NCBI GenBank assembly: GCA_958415625.1
Contig: CATYZI010000004.1
Location: forward strand, 23,318-87,317
Reading direction: 5' to 3'
DNA length: 64,000 nt
Origin: an uncultured Collinsella sp.
Lineage (GTDB): Bacteria; Actinomycetota; Coriobacteriia; Coriobacteriales; Coriobacteriaceae
A model generated the notes under the pieces. It saw nothing but the letters and a program-made list of their open reading frames with translations. It did no database searches and had not been told where the DNA came from. Shown in pieces: positions 32,781 through 42,064 of the stretch. Both the position numbers and the translations under genes were made by a program. Positions within the stretch are counted from its first letter, which is position 1. The number at the start of each line of letters is the position of its first letter.

Positions 32781-32807
32781 GCCGTCTTCGCATTACGCGG
32801 GGGCGGC
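32781..32807. terminator. Weak hairpin at the end of the 28-aa peptide gene
   Basis: GCCG (32781-32784) pairs with CGGC (32804-32807) and CGC with GCG inside. It overlaps the peptide stop codon. There is no clean U-run in either direction, so it may be the shared 3' boundary of sense and antisense RNAs. Confidence 0.35.
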
Positions 32808-32893
32808 TATTTCATTCGACCTCCAATGTGGATGCCGAGCTCCACAGCCGCGATTACAAGCAACAACAACGTCAGGACATCGTTAATACTCAT
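32807..32893 (-). CDS. 28-aa hydrophobic peptide under a LexA box (candidate SOS toxin)
   Basis: Too short for usual gene callers. It starts MSINDVLTLLLLVIAAVELG and ends HIGGRMK: a polar N-terminus with one Asp, a single 14-16 residue hydrophobic helix and a basic tail. AAGGAG lies 7 nt before the ATG at 32893. A TATAAT -10 and a LexA box lie upstream, so the gene should be SOS-induced. Size and charge layout recall TisB, the SOS-induced membrane toxin of E. coli (29 aa). A convergent promoter could supply an antisense antitoxin. It could also be a bacteriocin-like peptide handled by the neighbouring SdpI-like protein. Function is inference; the frame, ribosome site and LexA box are seen. 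Confidence 0.65.
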   Translation of the reverse strand: MSINDVLTLLLLVIAAVELGIHIGGRMK

Positions 32894-32944
32894 AGTCCAT
32901 CTCCTTCTTGGGTGGAGGGAGCTGGCCCATCTGCTTCAACTTCC

Positions 32945-32973
32945 ATTATAGCTAAATGCGAACGAATGTTCTA
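32945..32973 (-). promoter_or_regulatory. Promoter of the 28-aa peptide with embedded LexA box
   Basis: Minus strand: perfect TATAAT (32945-32950) with TAGAAC (32968-32973) 17 nt upstream. Between and over the -35 lies the box CGAACGAATGTTCT (32959-32972, plus strand), whose GAAC-N4-GTTC core is a perfect match to the Gram-positive LexA site. The expected 5' leader is about 45 nt. Confidence 0.72.
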
Positions 32974-32987
32974 TATTACGTTGCAAA

Positions 32988-33025
32988 TTAGATAATTAGA
33001 CAAACATCTAAATATCGAGTATAGT
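32988..33025 (+). promoter_or_regulatory. Promoter and operator of the ArsR/SdpI pair
   Basis: TTAGAC (32996-33001), 18 nt, TATAGT (33020-33025). The inverted repeat TTAGAT..ATCTAA (32988-32993 and 33006-33011) spans the -35 and is a plausible self-repression site for the ArsR-type protein. Confidence 0.55.
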
Positions 33026-33059
33026 ATGTGCGCCGAACGAAATACTGAGAGGAGGCTCT

Positions 33060-33338
33060 ATGCCGGGAGAGGGTTTTAAAGCGCTGGGGGATCCAACGCG
33101 GCGGCGCATTTTGGAACTGCTGCGCGAGGGCAACCGCACGGCAGGAGAGCTTGCCGAGCATTTCGAGATAAGCAAGCCGTCATTGAGCCATCACTTGGCG
33201 ACGCTCAAAAACGCCGGGTTGGTGACCGACGAACGTCATGGCCAAAACATCGTTTACAGCTTAAACACCACTGTCATGCAGGACTTGATCGGCTGGTTTA
33301 TGGGCTTTACAGACACTGAAGGTGATAAGGATGAATAA
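33060..33338 (+). CDS. ArsR-family regulator (SdpR-like)
   Basis: 92 aa; GAGAGGAGG 6 nt before the ATG. Winged-helix sequence FKALGDPTRRRILELLREGNRTAGELAEHFEISKPSLSHHLATLKNAGLVTDERHGQ is typical of metal-free ArsR proteins; no CxC metal motif is present. In Bacillus the SdpR repressor is sequestered by the membrane immunity protein SdpI when toxin is present. The pairing here, with 8-nt overlap to an SdpI-like gene, is the same. It may autoregulate through 32988-33011. Confidence 0.85.
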   Translation: MPGEGFKALGDPTRRRILELLREGNRTAGELAEHFEISKPSLSHHLATLKNAGLVTDERHGQNIVYSLNTTVMQDLIGWFMGFTDTEGDKDE

Positions 33339-34035
33339 CGAAAACAAGGGCATTCACGCCACGGGGGTATCGCCGCGTGTATGGGCCATGCTTGTTGTGG
33401 TCTGCGCAATTAATGTTGCTGCGCATCTCTGGGTGATGCCGAGCTTGCCTGCGCAGATTCCCACGCACTGGGGCGCGAACGGCGCCGTCGACGGTTGGGG
33501 CCCTAGCTGGATGGCCTCCGCGCTCGGCGTGCTGCCCCTGGCACTTCTCGCGATGTTCTACGTCGTGCCACGCATCGATCCTAAAGGTGAGGCATATCGA
33601 ACCTCGGGTAAGTTCTATCAGGGCTTCGTAATTGCCTTCACCCTGTTCATGTGTGGTATAAGCTGGTTGGGTGAGCTTACGGTCTGGGGCGTGGTGCCGG
33701 CGGTCGGTTCGGCCAACGTGCTGATTTCCGGCGCTATCGGCTTGCTCTTCATTGGTGTGGGTAACTACTTGCCGCGTGTGAAGCAGAACTATACGCTCGG
33801 TATCAAGACGCCCTGGGCGCTTGCCGATCCCGAGAACTGGCGCCGTACGCAGCGTTTTGGCGGTGCCTGCTTTATGGTGCTGGGTATTGGCCTGATTGTG
33901 ATGGGCGTGGCGGGTAGCGTGCTTTCGAGTGAAGTCGTCGCCGCGGTGATTGCGGTGCTGGCGTTTGGTTCAGCTGGCGCTGCCTACGCCTATTCGTATC
34001 TGCTGTGGCGCAAGTCGCAGCGAGCCGTTCGCTAA
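33331..34035 (+). CDS. SdpI/DUF1648 family membrane protein
   Basis: 234 aa from ATG 33331 overlapping the regulator stop. Six or so membrane segments. The motif LPAQIPTHWGANGAVDGWGPSW is the DUF1648 block, and VGNYLPRVKQNYTLGIKTPWALADPENWRRTQRFGGACF is the SdpI block. SdpI protects Bacillus against the SdpC peptide toxin and signals to SdpR. No sdpC is near, but a hydrophobic peptide gene lies 170 nt upstream on the other strand, so immunity to that or a foreign peptide is a reasonable guess. Confidence 0.85.
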   Translation: MNNENKGIHATGVSPRVWAMLVVVCAINVAAHLWVMPSLPAQIPTHWGANGAVDGWGPSWMASALGVLPLALLAMFYVVPRIDPKGEAYRTSGKFYQGFVIAFTLFMCGISWLGELTVWGVVPAVGSANVLISGAIGLLFIGVGNYLPRVKQNYTLGIKTPWALADPENWRRTQRFGGACFMVLGIGLIVMGVAGSVLSSEVVAAVIAVLAFGSAGAAYAYSYLLWRKSQRAVR

Positions 34036-34101
34036 GGTTGCGGAAAACTAGCGTACGCAGTTCATAGTGTGTTCCGGGGGACTTTTCCTAGGTAGTATTA
34101 G

Positions 34102-34128
34102 GGGGTGTGGGCAACCATGCCCCTTTTT
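34102..34128 (+). terminator. Terminator after the SdpI-like gene
   Basis: GGGGTGTGG and CCATGCCCC pair over 9 bp with two G-U pairs around GCAA, followed by TTTTT. Confidence 0.8.
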
Positions 34129-34155
34129 CGTTAAATTTCAGAGCTGGTTACCTCA

Positions 34156-34177
34156 TTTCGTTTCCACTAAAACGAAA
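34156..34177. promoter_or_regulatory. Small palindrome upstream of ettA
   Basis: TTTCGTTT and AAACGAAA form a perfect 8-bp inverted repeat with a 6-nt gap, 44 nt before the ettA start. It may be a regulator site; no protein is implied by the context. Confidence 0.3.
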
Positions 34178-34220
34178 ACAAGAATAGGGAAACAGCAGGT
34201 AGAAAGGATAAAACAGGCAA

Positions 34221-35900
<1,680 letters not shown>

Positions 35901-35905
35901 TTTGA

Positions 35906-35934
35906 TGTGGCAAAGGGACAGCCCCTTTGTCACA
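35906..35934. repeat. GGGACAG hairpin variant
   Basis: TGTGGCAAAGGG and CCCTTTGTCACA pair with one mismatch around ACAGC just after the ettA stop. It shares the AAAGGGACAG core of the repeats at 12.2 and 58.3 kb. Confidence 0.45.
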
Positions 35935-35963
35935 CGAACTTATGCTCAACCTGGGAAAATAAA

Positions 35964-36002
35964 AAAACGCGGCGAACGTTTTTGTGACGTTCGCCGCGTT
36001 TT
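35964..36002. terminator. Bidirectional terminator
   Basis: AAAACGCGGCGAACGT and its exact complement (35964-35979, 35987-36002) form a 16-bp stem between convergent genes. Confidence 0.95.
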
Positions 36003-36003
36003 G

Positions 36004-37311
36004 CTATTCGTTGGATTCTTCAACCTTGTCGACGGTCCAGGTGGCTCCGAGGCCTCCGGTGGTGTTGCGGCGGATGCGCACGGTGACTTCGTGGCGCTCG
36101 CCGGCCTGCGTGTAGCGCAGGGGGAAGATTGCGCGGTTTCGCGCGACCTCGATGGTGCCGCGCTCGCGGGCGATCCAGTAGTACTCGCCGACGATGCCGA
36201 GCGTGTCGGCGCCGTAGGGGAGATAGGTCGACAGCTGATGCAGAAGCGGGCCGGGGCAGAAGACTTCGGTTGCGAAATCGACGGGGAAGTCCTCGGGGAT
36301 GGCGGGCACTGCAGGTGCGGGGGCCGGTGCTGCAGCGGGGACCGGAGCCGGTGCAGGTGCGGGAATTTGGTCGCAAGCAGAGGCGGGCACGGATTCGATG
36401 ACGGGCGCGGGCTCCGGCGTCGTCTTCGGCTTGATTGCGGAATCCGCGGGCTTCACGGTGACGGGCGCGTCTGCAGCTGCGGTTTCAACCTCAACCTGCG
36501 TCGCGTTTCCGTTCTCGACGCTCGGCTTTGCCTCGACCGGTGTGGAGGCCATGGTGGTGATGCCGGCATTGGCGTTCTCGGGGTCATAGACGACCGTGAG
36601 CGAGATGGCGGGCTGCGGCGTCTCGGGCTCCGGTGCCGATTCGGTAGCGTCCTGTTCTGCGAGTTCTTCGGGCCGATCGTCCTCGGCCTCGTTGCCAAAG
36701 ACATCGCTGTTTTGGAACGCAGGCGTCTCGGGTTGGTCAGCGGCTTCTTCGGTTGTCGACTTGGGAGCCTCGTCGAGCTCCGCAGTGGCTTCCTGCTCGG
36801 ATATGACTTTGGGATCGGTCGTGGTGGCGATTTCGGTTTCGGCTTCTGCCGTTACCTCAATAGCGACTTCGATCTCTGTCTCGGGCTCGGGTTCCGGCGC
36901 GGCTTCAACCATGGTTTCTGGCTCGGGACGCTTAACGTGCTTGGGGCGCACGGCCTTGAGGTCCTTCTCACCGCGTTTCTTCTTTTTGTAGGACTGCTTG
37001 GCGCCCTTGGCAGCCTTGGGCTTGTCTTCGCCCTTGGCAAGGGCGGTATCCCAGGCCTCGTTGGCGATGACGGTGGCATACAGGCGGCCGCCCTTAAAGA
37101 CGGTCAGCTTAATGCAGTCGTTGAGCTCCTCGAGCAGCTCGCGCGTGGATTCGAAGCCCAGGTCATAAGCGGTCATGTCGCCAGCAGCGAGCGCCTCCTC
37201 GACCTGCGTCATAAACGTTTGCTTGCCGCATCCAATCGCATCGCGCAGTAGGCGATACAGATAGATGTGGTTGCCCAGCGAAAGCGTGGGCCTAACTATT
37301 GTCTTGCTCAT
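36004..37311 (-). CDS. Hypothetical protein with N-terminal winged-helix-like domain and long acidic/Ala-Pro linker
   Basis: 435 aa from ATG 37311 (AGAGGAG upstream). Residues about 10-85 (LGNHIYLYRLLRDAIG to DLGFESTRELLEEL and LTVFKGGRLYATVI) resemble OST-HTH/LOTUS-like folds in outline, which bind RNA; this is a guess. A Lys-rich patch (QSYKKKKRGEKDLK) follows. Residues about 130-350 are disordered, rich in Glu, Pro, Ala and Thr, ending with a run of AP repeats. A folded C-terminus of about 90 residues begins FPVDFATEVFCPGPLLHQL. No signal or membrane segment, so cytoplasmic. Possibly an RNA-associated scaffold. Confidence 0.6.
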   Translation of the reverse strand: MSKTIVRPTLSLGNHIYLYRLLRDAIGCGKQTFMTQVEEALAAGDMTAYDLGFESTRELLEELNDCIKLTVFKGGRLYATVIANEAWDTALAKGEDKPKAAKGAKQSYKKKKRGEKDLKAVRPKHVKRPEPETMVEAAPEPEPETEIEVAIEVTAEAETEIATTTDPKVISEQEATAELDEAPKSTTEEAADQPETPAFQNSDVFGNEAEDDRPEELAEQDATESAPEPETPQPAISLTVVYDPENANAGITTMASTPVEAKPSVENGNATQVEVETAAADAPVTVKPADSAIKPKTTPEPAPVIESVPASACDQIPAPAPAPVPAAAPAPAPAVPAIPEDFPVDFATEVFCPGPLLHQLSTYLPYGADTLGIVGEYYWIARERGTIEVARNRAIFPLRYTQAGERHEVTVRIRRNTTGGLGATWTVDKVEESNE

Positions 37312-37383
37312 GGCAAATCTCCTCTTTACACATGTAAAGCATCTTACCATCGCATGGCGTTCGCCATGGCGGCGCCCAAGGCA

Positions 37384-37417
37384 AACGGGCGCGAACCGCT
37401 TTCGATTCGCGCCCGTT
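37384..37417 (-). terminator. Terminator-like hairpin
   Basis: AACGGGCGCGAA and TTCGCGCCCGTT form 12 perfect pairs with a 10-nt loop, followed leftward by TTTGCC. It ends the transcript of the membrane protein gene at 37448-38398. Confidence 0.7.
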
Positions 37418-37447
37418 GTACAGGTTACCTATCTGGGGATGCAGTGC

Positions 37448-38398
37448 CTAGTTGCCCGATGTCGTGCCTTGGCTTGAGCTGTCAGATGCCGTGCCCGATG
37501 TGGTGCCACTCGAATTGCTGTTGCTGCTGTTTGTTGTACCCGTTCCCGACGTGGTGTCGCTCGTCTGGTCGCCCGTGCTCGGCTGAGAATCGTCGGTCGT
37601 TTGGCTTGAGTCGGTCGTGCCGGACGGCGTGCCACTGTTGGCCGTAGAGGAATCGGTGCCCTGCGATTGGTTTTGGGTGTTCGAGGACGAATTGGCAGAG
37701 GTAGAGCTGTCTTGCGTGCCGTCCGCCTGTGCCTGCTGATCCTGCGACTGGGTGTTGCCATTTGCATCGCTCTCGGTCGTGCGCGACGAAAGGATTGGCT
37801 CGGGGCGCTCGCCCAGACCCTCACCGGCGGTGGTTATAAGGATGGCGCCGGTGCAGGCGATGACCGCGACGATGGCGATGGCGATCGAGAAGACGATGAC
37901 TTTCTTTTGCGTCTGGCTACGCTCTGCCGCCGCCTTGGCGCGCAGGCTGTTGGGGGCGACGCGCGCCGTGGTCGCGCGCCCCGCAATCTGGCGCATCTCC
38001 TGCGTAGTCGCGGCGCCGCCCAGGTGCTCCTCGACATTGGGCTCAACGGGCTCGTAGGCGCCGGCAGGGTAGTCGACAGCGGCGTGCGTGCTCTTGATTG
38101 CTTCGGCGCTGGCGGAGATAAAGTGGCGATAGACCTGCGAGGACACAACGGTGATGACTGAGCTCACAGCGGCACCAATCACCGAGCCGGCAATGCCGAT
38201 CTTTGAAGCAAGCGCCACGCTCGTGGCGGCAGCTGCGGCGCCGGCGATGATCTGGGGAATGGAAATATCATCGAACAGACCTTTTTTAGGCGCGATGGCC
38301 ATGGTCTGGCCGATGGAGTGGTTCTCGTGCACGCCGTTGTTGAGCGATGCCGGCGTCATAACGCGCGTGCGCGGCGCGTCGGTGTACTTGGTTGTCAT
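37448..38398 (-). CDS. Membrane protein with Ser/Thr/Asn-rich extracellular tail
   Basis: 316 aa from ATG 38398 (GGGAGG upstream). Residues about 45-90 contain one or two hydrophobic segments rich in Ala/Val (IPQIIAGAAAAATSVALASK, VIGAAVSSVITVVSS). A further membrane helix VIVFSIAIAIVAVIACTGAILI lies near residue 180. The last 120 residues are almost wholly Ser, Thr, Gly, Asn, Gln and Asp without a sortase motif, a typical flexible wall-spanning or mucin-like tail. No family recognised. Confidence 0.6.
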   Translation of the reverse strand: MTTKYTDAPRTRVMTPASLNNGVHENHSIGQTMAIAPKKGLFDDISIPQIIAGAAAAATSVALASKIGIAGSVIGAAVSSVITVVSSQVYRHFISASAEAIKSTHAAVDYPAGAYEPVEPNVEEHLGGAATTQEMRQIAGRATTARVAPNSLRAKAAAERSQTQKKVIVFSIAIAIVAVIACTGAILITTAGEGLGERPEPILSSRTTESDANGNTQSQDQQAQADGTQDSSTSANSSSNTQNQSQGTDSSTANSGTPSGTTDSSQTTDDSQPSTGDQTSDTTSGTGTTNSSNSNSSGTTSGTASDSSSQGTTSGN

Positions 38399-38601
38399 AC
38401 GGGGTCCTCCCGGTGTAAATCTGCTTCGTTTCATGCAGCCATCAGGGTACCCACCAGATGTGAATCGTACGTGACATTTAACAGATACCATCAACTCATC
38501 AATAGCTCACCAAGTTGGTGGGATGCGGTTGCGCCCGGCGGTTGAACTACAATAAGGCTTGCTAATTGTTATGAATGGCGTCTACGCACGGGAGCATTCT
38601 T

Positions 38602-40581
38602 ATGGATCTTCACCTTTCTCAGTCTGACGGCTTTTTGCGCGTGGCGGCGGCGTCGCCGCGGATTCGCGTGGCCGATGTCGAGGGCAATGCCGAGGTTGCG
38701 CTGGCGGCTGTTCGCGAGGCTGCCGAGCGTGGCGTTCGCGCGCTGGTGCTGCCCGAGCTTAACCTGACCGGCTATACCGCGGCCGACCTGTTCCATAATC
38801 GCACGCTGCTGCATGCCTGCGAGGCTGCTCTGGTGCATATCCTCGACGAGACTCGTGAGCTGCCGATTGTCTTTACCATTGGCCTTCCCGTTTCAGTTGC
38901 CGAGAATATCTACAACTGCGCCGCCGTGTGCCGCGCGGGCGAGCTTTTGGGCCTCACGGCCAAGAAGTATCTGCCCAACTATGGCGAGTTCTATGAGCGC
39001 CGCTGGTTTGCTCCGGCGCCTGCGGATCCCGTGTGGGTTGAATTTGCCGGTCAGGGTCCGGTTCCGCTGGGTTCGGGGCTTGTCTACCGTTGCTGTGATG
39101 AGGGCGCCGAGGACCTGGTGCTGGGCGTTGAGGTCTGTGAGGACCTGTGGGTGCCGGCGCCCCCTTCGACCGAGATGGCGCTTGCCGGTGCGACGGTGAT
39201 TCTCAACCCGTCGGCCTCTGACGAAATCATCGGTAAGGCAGATTACCGCCGCAGCCTTATCTCTAACCAAAGCGCGCGCCTGTACTGCGCTTATGCCTAC
39301 GCGGACGCGAGTGAGGGCGAGTCCACGACCGACATGGTCTTTGTGGGGGAGAACCTCGTCTACGAAAACGGCTCCAAGCTCGCCGCGACCAAACTGCTTA
39401 CCTGCGATATGGCCATCGCCGACGTTGACCTTGACCGTCTGGTTGCCGAGCGCCGTCGCTCGACGACGTGGACCCGCGCAGACGATGCGCCGGAGGCCAC
39501 GACCGTTGTGTTCTCTTTTGAGGGCACGCTCTCCGAGGCTCCCGTCCTGCGCGACGCCTGCGACATCGACCGTGTCTTCCCCCGCGCGCCCTTTGTACCG
39601 GCCGACCATGGTGACCTGGCTGAGCGTTGCGAGACCATCCTCGACCTGCAGACCGCGGGCCTCAAGACCCGTCTTGCCCATACGGGTACCAAGGCGGCTG
39701 TCATCGGTCTTTCAGGCGGCCTGGACTCCACGCTGGCACTGCTTGTGACCGTGCGCGCCTTCGATGCGCTGGGGCTGCCGCGCACTGGTATCACGGCCGT
39801 GTCCATGCCCGGCTTTGGCACTACGCACCGCACTAAGTCCAATGCCGAGTCGCTCGCTCGCGACCTAGGCGTGAGCTTCCGCGAAGTCTCGATCCATGCG
39901 GCCGTGGAACAGCATTTTAAGGACATTGAGCACGATCCGGCCGTGCAGGACGTGACTTACGAGAACAGCCAGGCCCGCGAGCGTACGCAGATTCTGATGG
40001 ATCTGGCCAATCAGGCTGGCGGTTTTGTCATCGGCACGGGCGACCTGTCGGAGCTGGCGCTCGGCTGGGCTACGTACAACGGCGACCACATGAGTATGTA
40101 TGCCGTCAATACGAGCGTGCCCAAAACGCTTGTGCGCCATCTGGTGCGCTATGCGGCCGATGTCTTTGGTGGTCGCATCGCCGAGACACTGCTCGATATT
40201 CTCGATACGCCGGTGTCGCCCGAGCTTTTGCCGCCCACGGGCGACGGCGAGATTGCGCAGAAGACCGAGGACCTGGTGGGCCCGTACGAGCTGCACGATT
40301 ACTTCCTCTATTACCTGCTGCGTTTTGGCTTTGAGCCGGGCAAGATCTACCGCATGGCGCTCAAGAGCTTCGAGGGCGTCTACGACGTCAAGACCGTTCA
40401 CACGTGGCTGCGTACGTTCTACCGTCGCTTCTTTGCCCAGCAGTTTAAGCGCAGCTGCCTGCCCGATGGCCCCAAGGTGGGTTCGGTCACGCTCAGCCCG
40501 CGCGGCGATTGGCGTATGCCGAGTGACGCCAGCTCGCGTCTGTGGCTTGCCCAGATTGACGCGCTCAATCCAGTTGACTAA
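38602..40581 (+). CDS. nadE: Glutamine-dependent NAD+ synthetase
   Basis: 659 aa from ATG 38602 (GGGAG upstream). N-terminal nitrilase-type glutaminase with catalytic Glu in LVLPELNLTGYTA, Lys in LTAKKYLPNYGEFYE and Cys in LGVEVCEDLWVP. From about residue 340 the synthetase domain has the PP-loop GLSGGLDSTLALLV, with GTGDLSELALGW and YAVNTSVPKTLV further on. It converts nicotinic acid adenine dinucleotide to NAD+ with ammonia channelled from glutamine. Single gene with a strong terminator. Confidence 0.95.
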   Translation: MDLHLSQSDGFLRVAAASPRIRVADVEGNAEVALAAVREAAERGVRALVLPELNLTGYTAADLFHNRTLLHACEAALVHILDETRELPIVFTIGLPVSVAENIYNCAAVCRAGELLGLTAKKYLPNYGEFYERRWFAPAPADPVWVEFAGQGPVPLGSGLVYRCCDEGAEDLVLGVEVCEDLWVPAPPSTEMALAGATVILNPSASDEIIGKADYRRSLISNQSARLYCAYAYADASEGESTTDMVFVGENLVYENGSKLAATKLLTCDMAIADVDLDRLVAERRRSTTWTRADDAPEATTVVFSFEGTLSEAPVLRDACDIDRVFPRAPFVPADHGDLAERCETILDLQTAGLKTRLAHTGTKAAVIGLSGGLDSTLALLVTVRAFDALGLPRTGITAVSMPGFGTTHRTKSNAESLARDLGVSFREVSIHAAVEQHFKDIEHDPAVQDVTYENSQARERTQILMDLANQAGGFVIGTGDLSELALGWATYNGDHMSMYAVNTSVPKTLVRHLVRYAADVFGGRIAETLLDILDTPVSPELLPPTGDGEIAQKTEDLVGPYELHDYFLYYLLRFGFEPGKIYRMALKSFEGVYDVKTVHTWLRTFYRRFFAQQFKRSCLPDGPKVGSVTLSPRGDWRMPSDASSRLWLAQIDALNPVD

Positions 40582-40649
40582 GGTTGGCTAAATTGAACCA
40601 ATACGGGGGTTGCAAGCGTTACACTTTTGCAATCTGATGGCCCGTATCG

Positions 40650-40681
40650 CGCGGCGCTCTTGTCGGAGCGCCGCGTTTTTT
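40650..40681 (+). terminator. Intrinsic terminator after nadE
   Basis: CGCGGCGCTC and GAGCGCCGCG pair perfectly around a 6-nt loop, followed by six T. Confidence 0.95.
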
Positions 40682-40699
40682 ATATCGAAAGGTGGCACC

Positions 40700-41863
40700 A
40701 TGCAGGCATCGCAGCGTCTCGACCGCTTTGGCGCGGAGGTCTTCGCCTCGCTCAACAACAAGCTTCTCGCGCTGAAGGCTCAGGGCAAGACCATTTACAA
40801 CATGAGCGTGGGCACGCCCGACTTTAAGCCGTACGACCATGTGGTCGAGGCGCTCACGCAAGCGGCGCAAGATCCCGAGATGTGGAAGTATGCCCTGCGC
40901 GATCTGCCCGAGCTTAAGCAGGCCGTGTGCGATTACTACGAGCGCCGCTTTGGCGTTTCGGGCATCACGCCGTCCATGGTGCAGTCGTGCAACGGCACGC
41001 AGGAGGGCGTGGGCCATTTGGGCCTGGCCCTGCTCGATCCGGGTGACACCATTCTGGTTCCCGATCCGTGCTACCCGGTCTTTGAGGCGGGTGCCAAGAT
41101 CGCCGATGCCAAGCTCGAGTACTATCCGTTGGTCGCCGAGCATAATTACCTGCCCTATGTGGCGGGTATCGATCCCGAGGTGGCCGATCGTGCCAAGTAC
41201 ATGATCGTGTCGCTGCCCGCCAACCCGGTGGGCTCGGTGGGCACGCCCGAGGTCTACGAGGAGATCATCGCTTTCGCCCGCGAGCACGACCTGCTCATCG
41301 TCCATGACAACGCGTACTCCGACATCGTGTTCGACGGCGAGCCGGGCGGCAGCTTCTTGCAGTATCCCGGTGCGCTTGAGGTGGGCGTGGAGTTCTTCTC
41401 GCTCTCCAAGTCGTTTAACGTCACCGGTGCGCGTATCGGCTTTTTGGTCGGCCGCGAGGACGTGGTCTCTGCCTTTGCCAAGCTGCGCGGCCAGATCGAC
41501 TTTGGTATGTTCTTCCCGATCCAGAAGGCTGCTATCGCCTGCCTGAACGGTCCGCGCGATGAGGTCGAGGCGCAGTGTCTGAAGTACCAGGAGCGCCGCG
41601 ATGCCCTGTGCGACGGTCTTGAGGGCCTGGGTTGGGAGCGTCCCAACGCGCATGGCTCTATGTTTGTGTGGGCCAAGCTTCCCGGTGGTCGCACCGATTC
41701 CATGGCGTTTTGCGAGGAGCTCATGGAGAAGGCCGGCGTTGTGGTGACGCCGGGCGCGAGCTTTGGTCCTTCGGGCGAGGGGCACGTGCGCATGGCGCTG
41801 GTCTTGCCGCCCGACCAGATTGCTTTGGCTGTCGAGGCCATTCGCGAGGCGGGCCTGTATTAG
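40700..41863 (+). CDS. Class I/II PLP aminotransferase, LL-DAP-aminotransferase-like
   Basis: 387 aa from ATG 40700 (GAAAGGTGG upstream; the frame from 40610 runs through the nadE terminator). Fold type I residues: NGTQEGVGHLGLALLDPGD, SLPANPVGSVGTPEVYEE (Asn), VHDNAYSDIVFDG (Asp and Tyr), FFSLSKSFNVTGARIGFLVG (PLP Lys in SKSF and phosphate Arg) and HVRMALVLPP (carboxylate Arg). The order resembles DapL/AlaA-type enzymes. Because the lysine genes at 45.7-49.5 kb use the acetyl route, this could be the missing N-acetyl-LL-DAP aminotransferase, but that link is inference. Confidence 0.8.
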   Translation: MQASQRLDRFGAEVFASLNNKLLALKAQGKTIYNMSVGTPDFKPYDHVVEALTQAAQDPEMWKYALRDLPELKQAVCDYYERRFGVSGITPSMVQSCNGTQEGVGHLGLALLDPGDTILVPDPCYPVFEAGAKIADAKLEYYPLVAEHNYLPYVAGIDPEVADRAKYMIVSLPANPVGSVGTPEVYEEIIAFAREHDLLIVHDNAYSDIVFDGEPGGSFLQYPGALEVGVEFFSLSKSFNVTGARIGFLVGREDVVSAFAKLRGQIDFGMFFPIQKAAIACLNGPRDEVEAQCLKYQERRDALCDGLEGLGWERPNAHGSMFVWAKLPGGRTDSMAFCEELMEKAGVVVTPGASFGPSGEGHVRMALVLPPDQIALAVEAIREAGLY

Positions 41864-42064
41864 AAAGGTATTTCGGCTCGTCAATAGCTCGAAACCGATT
41901 TCGTGCAGTTATTTTACGATTTCTGCAAACAATTTCGGTAAACGGTCGATTTTTGGCTGCGAATAGGAGCATAATCAAAGTCCCGATTGGATGTATTGGG
42001 ATTACGGCAAGCCGCTCGGGTCGTTCGCGGGCGGCTTGCTTGTGGAGAGAGATGGGAGTTTCTA

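Noticed and set aside
32714..32995. 93-codon plus-strand frame opposite the 28-aa peptide
   Set aside because: It crosses the LexA box and both promoters, has no ribosome site and is compositionally random; the region is better explained by the short minus-strand peptide and an antisense RNA.
40700..41863. Naming the aminotransferase dapL
   Set aside because: The window encodes the acetyl DAP route, which makes a one-step LL-DAP aminotransferase redundant; the sequence alone does not decide.
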